A DNA stretch of 10,093 bases from Candidatus Niyogiibacteriota bacterium (GTDB lineage Bacteria; Patescibacteriota; Minisyncoccia; HO2-45-28), in the NCBI GenBank assembly GCA_016177385.1, contig JACOVJ010000046.1, positions 1 to 10,093 of the forward strand, written 5' to 3'. The notes under the pieces are model-generated. The model ran no database searches. It saw only the letters and a program-made list of their open reading frames with translations, and was not told the DNA's origin. The first letter of the stretch is position 1; every line of letters begins with the position of its first letter. Positions 1 to 4,331 of the stretch are shown here, piece after piece. Position numbers and translations under genes: made by a program.

Positions 1-434
1 AGCGATACGAAATGCTCTCAACGCTTCGTCTGGTCGGTCCGGACGGCACCGTCAACGGTCGTCCGACCGCGGATGTTTCGGCGGAACTCAAGGGCTTGGG
101 TGAGCGCTATTTTGCGGCGCTCAATGCTATGGAAACGCAGAAGAGCGATGTTTTTTTCTCGCAGGATGCCGATCGCGCGAACGGCCGGAAAGAGTACGCC
201 GAAACACTGCGCAAGCTCCTGATGGGCGCGAGACAAGCGGAGAAAGACGCGAAAGAAAAACAGAACGAACGGGGTCAGAATATGAACGAAAAGGGGGAGG
301 GGGAATTGATGGCGGCGCTCGGCAAAGATCTGGCGAGCGAGCAGGAAAAAGCGCTTCCTCAACTGGTGCCGGTGCCGTCGGAAGGAGAACCGCAAGAAGG
401 GTACACTCCGGGTACTCCGCCCGACCGATACTAG
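1..434 (+). CDS. 3' end of an unrecognised protein-coding gene (partial)
   Basis: The reading frame is open from the first complete codon (position 3) to the TAG at 432-434. The first ATG (position 12) has no ribosome binding site, so this is most likely the C-terminal part of a gene that begins upstream. About 143 residues are visible: a mixed first half, then a strongly charged, Lys/Glu/Gln/Asn-rich helical stretch, then a Pro/Gly/Glu-rich disordered tail ending in DRY. I see no membrane segment and recognise no domain. It lies 12 bp upstream of the VWA gene on the same strand, so the two are probably co-transcribed. In Bat-type operons the neighbours are commonly MoxR ATPase, DUF58 and VWA proteins, but nothing in this tail lets me assign it to one of those. 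The ATG at 12 could be a genuine start of a short protein, but this is less likely. Confidence 0.6.
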   Translation, partial: RYEMLSTLRLVGPDGTVNGRPTADVSAELKGLGERYFAALNAMETQKSDVFFSQDADRANGRKEYAETLRKLLMGARQAEKDAKEKQNERGQNMNEKGEGELMAALGKDLASEQEKALPQLVPVPSEGEPQEGYTPGTPPDRY

Positions 435-446
435 AGGAGGGGCGCG

Positions 447-1547
447 ATGGAGAATATTTTTTTCCGGCATGCGGAGATTCTCGAGTTTCTTCGGGTTGTT
501 TTGACCGTCGCGCTTCTTGCGGGCTTGTGGATCGCTTGGCGGGAGGCGCGCGCGCATCGGGATTTCCGATTTTTCCGTCGGAGTCATTGGAAGTACGTCG
601 TTGGATTGCCGTTGATGACGGCGGCGCTCATGCTGGCGCTCGCGGATCCCGTCGAGATCACGACCGATATTTTGGATGAAAATCTCGATGGACGTCTGCT
701 CTTCCTGGTGGACAACTCGCCGAGCATGCAGGCGGGGCGCGTAAGCGCCCAAGATAACGAACCACAAGATCTGCCCCGCAAAGCGTGGAACGAATTGCGG
801 GAGCGCAGCGTCCGGAATCCGACGCGGCTGGCGCTTTGTTTGGAAACGGCCGCCGAGACCTTCGGCGCCATGCGCGGGCTTGAAGTTGCGGTGATGCCGT
901 ACAGCGCCTCAACGCAAATTCGGATGGATTGGACGCGTCTCGGGCAGGAAGGAGTGTCAAGGGCGCGCCTCGAAAGCGTTTTTCGTTCGATCCAGCCGCA
1001 GATCCTCGGTTCGGGAACGGACTTGGAGCGCATCCTTGCCGATGCGCGCGAGTTTTTTGAGGCCGAGCCCGACATCGTGTTTTTGTGTTCGGACAGCGGC
1101 GGAGGGAGTGACAAAACATCCTTTGCGGAAGCGATCTTCGATCTTTCGAGAAAGCAGAAAAACCCCATTCCTATTTATGTGCTGGGGGTGGGCGGCGCTC
1201 TTCCGGGACGCAAAGCGCCGATCCCGCAATATGATCCAGAGGGCTCGCTCCGCGGATTTGCGCGGTATGAAGGCCGATTGGATGAGCCGGAATTTTCCGA
1301 AGGCATCCTCCGTTTCGTGGCGGAAACGTCCGGCGGGGCGTACCAAGAGGTTCGGGAGATCGGGGACGGCCGCGCGCTCTTGCGAAAAGCCGTGTTGACC
1401 TCGATTCAAACAGGCGCGGTCCGTATCCCGAATGCCGAAAGCCGCGCTTGGCCTTTCGTCACGGCCGCCGGCATTCTCCTGCTCTGGATCTTTGATGGTT
1501 TTCAATGGCTACGGGTGATGTTCCGCCGCCGCACTCCCAAGGGCTAG
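447..1547 (+). CDS. Membrane-anchored VWA-domain protein (BatA/BatB-like)
   Basis: This 366-residue protein has two N-terminal membrane segments (about 14-31 and 50-67), a von Willebrand A domain (about 83-320) and a C-terminal membrane segment (about 335-353). This is the layout of BatA/BatB aerotolerance-type proteins. The metal-binding MIDAS residues are visible: D89-x-S91-x-S93 in LVDNSPS, T191 in GSGTD, and D216 in CSDSG. The stretch after LGVGG (GRKAPIP to GRLDEPEFSEGILRF) resembles the BatB region where the VWA domain ends. Such proteins are thought to assemble or hold partners at the cell envelope with MoxR ATPases; the exact role is unsettled. An AGGAGG ribosome binding site ends 6 bp before the ATG and fixes the start. 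The last codons (Pro-Lys-Gly-stop) lie inside the terminator hairpin, and the TAG stop is in its loop. Confidence 0.85.
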   Translation: MENIFFRHAEILEFLRVVLTVALLAGLWIAWREARAHRDFRFFRRSHWKYVVGLPLMTAALMLALADPVEITTDILDENLDGRLLFLVDNSPSMQAGRVSAQDNEPQDLPRKAWNELRERSVRNPTRLALCLETAAETFGAMRGLEVAVMPYSASTQIRMDWTRLGQEGVSRARLESVFRSIQPQILGSGTDLERILADAREFFEAEPDIVFLCSDSGGGSDKTSFAEAIFDLSRKQKNPIPIYVLGVGGALPGRKAPIPQYDPEGSLRGFARYEGRLDEPEFSEGILRFVAETSGGAYQEVREIGDGRALLRKAVLTSIQTGAVRIPNAESRAWPFVTAAGILLLWIFDGFQWLRVMFRRRTPKG

Positions 1548-1571
1548 TCCCTTGGGATTTTTTATTTTTTT
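1535..1571 (+). terminator. Intrinsic terminator of the VWA operon; left copy of a 32-bp direct repeat
   Basis: CCCAAGGG (1536-1543), loop CTAGT, and CCCTTGGG (1549-1556) form a perfect 8-bp stem, extended by T1535-A1557. It is followed by ATTTTTTATTTTTTT. The VWA stop codon sits in the loop (1545-1547). Positions 1535-1566 are identical to 2809-2840. Confidence 0.9.
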
Positions 1572-1625
1572 CTCATTTTTCGGACGAGATTGCAGAATAT
1601 ATGGACACATGGTAGGTTGATAGTA

Positions 1626-1694
1626 ATGGCAACCGTAACTATTTTAGAAAAGCCAAGTTCGCGAAAAAAAATTAAGGTGGAATTACCGCATTAA
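1626..1694 (+). CDS. Possible 22-residue ORF or fragment, antitoxin-like start
   Basis: An ATG at 1626 opens 22 codons ending in TAA at 1692-1694. The product starts MATVTI and becomes Lys/Arg-rich. That opening resembles the first strand of small antitoxin-type DNA-binding proteins, but the product is too short to fold as one, so it could be a decayed remnant or chance. Only a weak purine patch (AGG at about 1614-1616) precedes it. I include it because it is the only plausible coding signal in this gap; confidence is low. Confidence 0.15.
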   Translation: MATVTILEKPSSRKKIKVELPH

Positions 1695-1815
1695 GTTTCG
1701 TTTTTTAAACCCAAACAACGCGCATTTTCTCTACATTGGAAATCGAAAAGATATTTATCGTTCGTAATTTTTCAGTAGGTATAAATGGATAGATACTGTG
1801 GATAACTTTAATTGC

Positions 1816-1825
1816 GGGGGGGGGG
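1816..1825 (+). repeat. Homopolymer run of ten G upstream of the AT-rich gene pair
   Basis: Ten consecutive G residues lie 28 bp before the ATG at 1854, in an otherwise AT-rich region. Tracts of this kind change length by slippage. Its position in the likely promoter region makes length-dependent expression possible. The count may also be a sequencing or assembly artefact. Confidence 0.8.
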
Positions 1826-1831
1826 CGTTAA

Positions 1832-1847
1832 TAAGATTTAATAAAAT
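1832..1847 (+). promoter_or_regulatory. Candidate promoter (-10 region) for the 1854-2750 gene pair
   Basis: Two -10-like boxes are present: TAAGAT (1832-1837) and TAAAAT (1842-1847). The second would put the transcription start about 7 bp downstream, at the ATG itself, giving a leaderless message. No good -35 box is seen: the expected position for the second box falls in the G run, while the first box could pair with TTTAAT (1807-1812) across the G run. Confidence 0.35.
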
Positions 1848-1853
1848 CATCTT

Positions 1854-2045
1854 ATGATCGGGGCTGTGAAATCAAAATATATTGTTATTCTTGTTATCTT
1901 GTTAATAGCAGGAGGATATTATTATTTTACGCGAGTTGAGAAAAGAGAGACGGTTATTATGACGCCATCACAGAGACCCGCAAGTTCGGAAAGTACGGTC
2001 GCGCTCCAGTTATTTAAAGCGCTTCAAAAAGCATTTGCTGAATAA
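1854..2045 (+). CDS. Small single-pass membrane protein, unrecognised
   Basis: This 63-residue product has one strongly hydrophobic segment (about 9-25), with Lys on the N-terminal side and Arg/Lys just after it. A short polar, Ser/Pro/Thr-rich stretch (36-48) and an amphipathic C-terminal helix (about 49-62) follow. I recognise no family. No Shine-Dalgarno site precedes the ATG at 1854; a GTG at 1866 is a possible alternative start. It is followed after 3 bp by the next gene, so the two are probably translated together. Codons such as ATA, TTA and AGA are common here but scarce in the neighbouring GC-rich genes, which suggests that the pair arrived from elsewhere. Confidence 0.6.
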   Translation: MIGAVKSKYIVILVILLIAGGYYYFTRVEKRETVIMTPSQRPASSESTVALQLFKALQKAFAE

Positions 2046-2048
2046 ATT

Positions 2049-2750
2049 ATGGGATTGTTCAAACGACAAAATTTTATATCCAATGGATTGATATTTGTTT
2101 TCGCGCCCCTCTTTTTCTTGCTCTCCTTTCTATGGGTGTATGGAGTAACTTTCACGTCGGAAACCTATGTTGAAATGATGGCGCATAAAGGGACGGCGTG
2201 TTTGGTAGAGAATGGTTCTTGCGTGGCGGGCAGTGAGAAGCCAATTATTGTTGCGAAAGCATATGTTGCACCATCAGACGATCCCCAGAGAGTCGCTGAT
2301 ATACGCGATCACCCGCCTTTATTACTCATCCTTTTTGCTGACAACATGTTCCGAGAGACCAGAGGTACGTCAATAGTTATTAGAGAAGGAAATATTTTTG
2401 CAGATAATTTTGACATGTACGATCCAGGCATATCAAACAACGGCGTTATGAGTGATATGAGTGTTCTGAATGCTGATGGAACCGAAACGCTCTATCAAGC
2501 AGAAGCTATACACGCTTTTTCATACGATCAAGCTCCCAGCCCCGACACTCTTTCGTTTGTTGTAGGAGGGCAGAGGAAGTTAAGTCAAGACAAAGCAAGT
2601 TTTTCCATCGTCAGTAGCGGAAAAGGTGGAAAATACACCATTAAATCTATTGAAAAAAGTATAGAGATAAAAGGCATGCCCTTTTCTGGTGAATTCACGC
2701 TTTCGGACGGAACGACCATCCAGCTTCCTGCGCTTCCAGCACCGTTGTGA
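2049..2750 (+). CDS. Membrane-anchored extracytoplasmic protein of unknown function
   Basis: This 233-residue protein has a basic N-terminus (FKRQ), one hydrophobic anchor or uncleaved signal (about 13-33) and a roughly 200-residue soluble part. That part would lie outside the membrane by the positive-inside rule. The soluble part has alternating hydrophobic strands (about 65-73, 107-118, 167-174, 184-190 and 196-209) and many Gly/Ser/Asp turns, so it is probably beta-rich. Two cysteines (C51, C58) could form a disulfide. No catalytic motif or known domain is apparent. It starts 3 bp after the stop of the small membrane protein with no ribosome binding site of its own, suggesting coupled translation. 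It ends at its own terminator. Its AT-rich codon use matches its upstream partner and differs from the flanking genes. Confidence 0.75.
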   Translation: MGLFKRQNFISNGLIFVFAPLFFLLSFLWVYGVTFTSETYVEMMAHKGTACLVENGSCVAGSEKPIIVAKAYVAPSDDPQRVADIRDHPPLLLILFADNMFRETRGTSIVIREGNIFADNFDMYDPGISNNGVMSDMSVLNADGTETLYQAEAIHAFSYDQAPSPDTLSFVVGGQRKLSQDKASFSIVSSGKGGKYTIKSIEKSIEIKGMPFSGEFTLSDGTTIQLPALPAPL

Positions 2751-2754
2751 TATT

Positions 2755-2782
2755 TCCTCAAGTTTATCCTTGAGGACTTTTT
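2755..2782 (+). terminator. Intrinsic terminator after the 1854-2750 gene pair
   Basis: CCTCAAG (2756-2762) pairs with CTTGAGG (2769-2775) around a 6-base loop, extended by T2755-A2776 and followed by CTTTTT. It lies 5 bp after the TGA stop at 2748-2750. Confidence 0.8.
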
Positions 2783-2808
2783 ATACTAAGCCCCACTAAT
2801 CACTAGTT

Positions 2809-2840
2809 TCCCAAGGGCTAGTCCCTTGGGATTTTTTATT
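2809..2840 (+). terminator. Second, identical copy of the 1535 terminator, in front of the MBL gene
   Basis: All 32 bases match 1535-1566 exactly: the 8-bp stem, CTAGT loop and ATTTTTTATT tail. Here no gene ends in it. It follows another terminator (2755-2782) by 26 bp and stops 16 bp before the GTG start of the MBL gene. It therefore looks redundant, which fits a duplicated boundary better than a needed terminator. Confidence 0.85.
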
Positions 2841-2841
2841 G

Positions 2842-2850
2842 TGTTACACT
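2842..2850 (+). promoter_or_regulatory. Candidate extended -10 promoter of the MBL gene
   Basis: TGTTACACT fits the extended -10 form TGn plus TACACT (2845-2850). A start of transcription 7 bp downstream falls on the GTG at 2857, so the message may be leaderless. The only -35-like sequence upstream is inside the terminator copy. Confidence 0.35.
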
Positions 2851-2856
2851 ATCCTC

Positions 2857-3711
2857 GTGAAAAACTGGCGGAAAAATCTCGCGTGGTATTTTTTGAGCGC
2901 GCTCGCGCTCGGCGCAGTCGTTGTATGGTCCGCGGTTTTTCATTTGGGGCGCTCTACGCTCACGGTCTCATTCTTTGACGTTGGGCAGGGGGACGCGATT
3001 TTTATCGAAGCGCCCAATGGCAATCAAATGCTCATTGACGGCGGACCGGATAAAAAAGTTCTGCGCGAGCTTGCAGACGTGATGTCGTTTTGGGACCGTT
3101 CCATTGATATGATCGTTCTGACGCATCCGCATCAAGACCACGTGGCCGGATTGGTGGATGTGTTGCGGCGATTCGATGTGGATTACGCAGTGGAATCCGG
3201 CGCACGCCACACGATCGCGGAATATGATGCATTTGAGCGCGCGGTCGCGGACGAAAAAGCGGAACATATTTTTGCGCGCCGCGGCATGCGGATTTGGCTG
3301 TCCGGCGATGTATATCTGGACGTGCTTGAACCCAAAGAGTTTTTGGGTGATGGCAACCCGAATGAAACGATGGTCGTGGTGCGGCTGGTGTATGGTAAAA
3401 CATCCGCATTATTGACCGGTGATCTGACTGAAAAGGGTGAGGCGCGGCTGCTCGGCTCAGGCGTCGTGCTCGATAGCGACATTTTGAAAGTCCCGCATCA
3501 CGGTTCGAAATATTCGTCCACGAACGCGTTTTTACGCGCGGTAACTCCCGAGGCCGCTATTGTTTCTGCGGGAGCGAAAAATCGCTATGGTCATCCGACC
3601 CGAGAAGCGCTCGGGCGTCTTGCGGCAAGCGCCGCGGAAATTTTTCGTACCGATACCGATGGGACGGTCATTTTCGAAAGCGATGGAGAGCGGTGGTATC
3701 AGCGAAAATAA
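2857..3711 (+). CDS. ComEC/Rec2-type MBL-fold hydrolase with one membrane anchor
   Basis: With the GTG at 2857 the protein has 284 residues: a basic start, one membrane segment (about 9-30), then a metallo-beta-lactamase domain of the kind found at the C-terminus of the DNA-uptake channel ComEC. Visible motifs are FFDVGQGDA (39-47), MLIDGG, the metal-binding H90-x-H92-x-D94-H95 in LTHPHQDH, D189 in LTGD, H213-H214 in VPHHGS, and H246 in YGHPT. The ComEC competence domain and its multi-spanning channel are absent, so this is a stand-alone form that probably acts as a metal-dependent nuclease or phosphodiesterase outside the membrane. A TTG at 2839 in the same frame lies within the terminator repeat, and the GTG is the better start. 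No Shine-Dalgarno site is seen. A DNA-uptake role is only inferred from the family. Confidence 0.85.
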   Translation: MKNWRKNLAWYFLSALALGAVVVWSAVFHLGRSTLTVSFFDVGQGDAIFIEAPNGNQMLIDGGPDKKVLRELADVMSFWDRSIDMIVLTHPHQDHVAGLVDVLRRFDVDYAVESGARHTIAEYDAFERAVADEKAEHIFARRGMRIWLSGDVYLDVLEPKEFLGDGNPNETMVVVRLVYGKTSALLTGDLTEKGEARLLGSGVVLDSDILKVPHHGSKYSSTNAFLRAVTPEAAIVSAGAKNRYGHPTREALGRLAASAAEIFRTDTDGTVIFESDGERWYQRK

Positions 3712-3712
3712 G

Positions 3713-3750
3713 ATACACTTAACATTCACGGTCGTGAATGTTAAGTGTAT
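3713..3750. repeat. Perfect 18-bp inverted repeat between the MBL gene and ndk
   Basis: The arm at 3713-3730 (ATACACTTAACATTCACG) is the exact reverse complement of 3733-3750, separated by GT. It starts 2 bp after the MBL stop codon. It has no T run on the plus strand and only a loose TTATTTT on the minus strand, so it is not a standard intrinsic terminator. Its right end touches the -35 box of the ndk promoter, so it could be an operator, an atypical terminator or a dispersed palindromic element. Confidence 0.75.
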
Positions 3751-3777
3751 TGATAAAAATGTGAATTTATATAGAAT
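3750..3777 (+). promoter_or_regulatory. Promoter of ndk
   Basis: The -35 box TTGATA (3750-3755, 5 of 6 consensus) and the -10 box TAGAAT (3772-3777, 5 of 6) are separated by 16 bp. Transcription should start near 3784, leaving an untranslated leader of about 9 bases without a ribosome binding site. The -35 box begins at the last base of the inverted repeat. Confidence 0.6.
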
Positions 3778-3792
3778 GATCATAGCGCAAAT

Positions 3793-4263
3793 ATGAACGA
3801 AGAACGAACGCTTATCATCATCAAACCCGATGCGCTCCAGCGAAATCTGCTGGGCGAGATCGTCGGCCGCTTCGAGCAGAAGGGGCTCAAAATCATCGGA
3901 ATGAAAATGATCCAGCTGGAAGATGCGATCTTGGCCGAGCATTACAGCCATCATGTCGATAAGCCGTTTTTTGCGTCGCTCAAAAATTTCATGAAATCAT
4001 CACCAGTGGTAGTGATGGCGCTTTCCGGTTTGAACGCCATAAGCGCCGTGCGCCTGATCGTGGGTCCTACGAAGGGATATGAAGCCGACGCCGGAAGCAT
4101 CCGCGGCGACCTCTCGCTTTCCGGACAGACGAATATCGTGCACGCGTCGGACTCTTCAGGATCGGCCGAAAAGGAGGTTGCACGATTTTTCAAGTCCGAG
4201 GAACTTTTTGATTACAAGAAGATCGATTTCGAATTCGTATACGGCGAAGAAGAGCGGGGTTGA
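3793..4263 (+). CDS. ndk: Nucleoside diphosphate kinase
   Basis: This cytoplasmic enzyme passes the terminal phosphate of ATP to other (d)NDPs through a phosphohistidine. The 156-residue length is slightly above the usual bacterial 140-150. Visible features are TLIIIKPDA (6-14, with K11), R87 and T93 in the AVRLIVGPT region (85-93), R104 in GSIRGDLS (101-108), N114, and the active-site H117 in NIVHASDS (114-121), where the family usually has Gly rather than Ala after the His. The Kpn loop region and the C-terminal FKSEEL helix are also present. The gene has its own promoter and a downstream terminator, so it appears monocistronic. The ATG at 3793 gives the canonical N-terminus although no Shine-Dalgarno site precedes it. 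Confidence 0.95.
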   Translation: MNEERTLIIIKPDALQRNLLGEIVGRFEQKGLKIIGMKMIQLEDAILAEHYSHHVDKPFFASLKNFMKSSPVVVMALSGLNAISAVRLIVGPTKGYEADAGSIRGDLSLSGQTNIVHASDSSGSAEKEVARFFKSEELFDYKKIDFEFVYGEEERG

Positions 4264-4274
4264 CCCCGACGCCT

Positions 4275-4300
4275 AAACCCTCCTTAATAAGGGGGGTTTT
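4275..4300 (+). terminator. Intrinsic terminator of ndk
   Basis: AAACCCTCCTT (4275-4285) pairs with AAGGGGGGTTT (4289-4299) through one G-T pair, around a 3-base loop. Only four T follow the G run, so some read-through into the dehydrogenase operon is possible; no clear promoter is seen between 4301 and 4331. Confidence 0.75.
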
Positions 4301-4331
4301 AACTGCTCGTTGACATCAGAGGAGACGAGCC

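Larger units (their letters stand above)
1567..1853. other. AT-rich stretch of about 290 bp with no recognisable gene
   Basis: This stretch is clearly AT-richer than the genes on either side outside the 1567-2808 segment. It holds a possible 22-codon ORF (1626-1694), scattered TATAAA-like boxes (for example 1780-1785), a run of ten G (1816-1825) and a likely promoter just before the ATG at 1854. I see no tRNA, no tandem repeats and no convincing structured RNA. Confidence 0.6.
1535..2840. other. AT-rich cassette between 32-bp direct repeats (putative inserted segment)
   Basis: Two exact 32-bp direct repeats (1535-1566 and 2809-2840) bracket about 1.24 kb of DNA. Its base composition and codon use differ from the sequence on both sides. 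Recombination between the copies would remove the segment and leave the VWA gene, one terminator and the MBL gene intact. No integrase or transposase is encoded inside, and no terminal inverted repeats were seen. Mechanism and mobility are inferred, not shown. Confidence 0.4.

Noticed and set aside
18..767. Minus-strand open frame across the first gene and the VWA start
   Set aside because: Arg/His-rich shadow crossing the boundary of two plus-strand genes joined by a clear ribosome binding site.
1780..1785. TATAAA box in the AT-rich gap
   Set aside because: No acceptable -35 box is found 16-18 bp upstream and the first gene start is about 70 bp away; AT-rich DNA gives such boxes by chance.
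2839..2856. TTG at 2839 as start of the MBL gene
   Set aside because: It lies inside the terminator repeat with no ribosome binding site. The GTG at 2857 places a basic residue run directly before the membrane segment and fits the -10 box.
3560..3796. Open frame reading through the 3713-3750 palindrome
   Set aside because: It overlaps the end of the MBL gene in another frame and the ndk promoter; the palindromic peptide is only the dyad being translated.
4310..4315. Perfect TTGACA just before the E1 gene
   Set aside because: A matching -10 box would have to lie inside the gene, downstream of the start codon, so it cannot drive this ATG. It overlaps the area just before the ribosome binding site.
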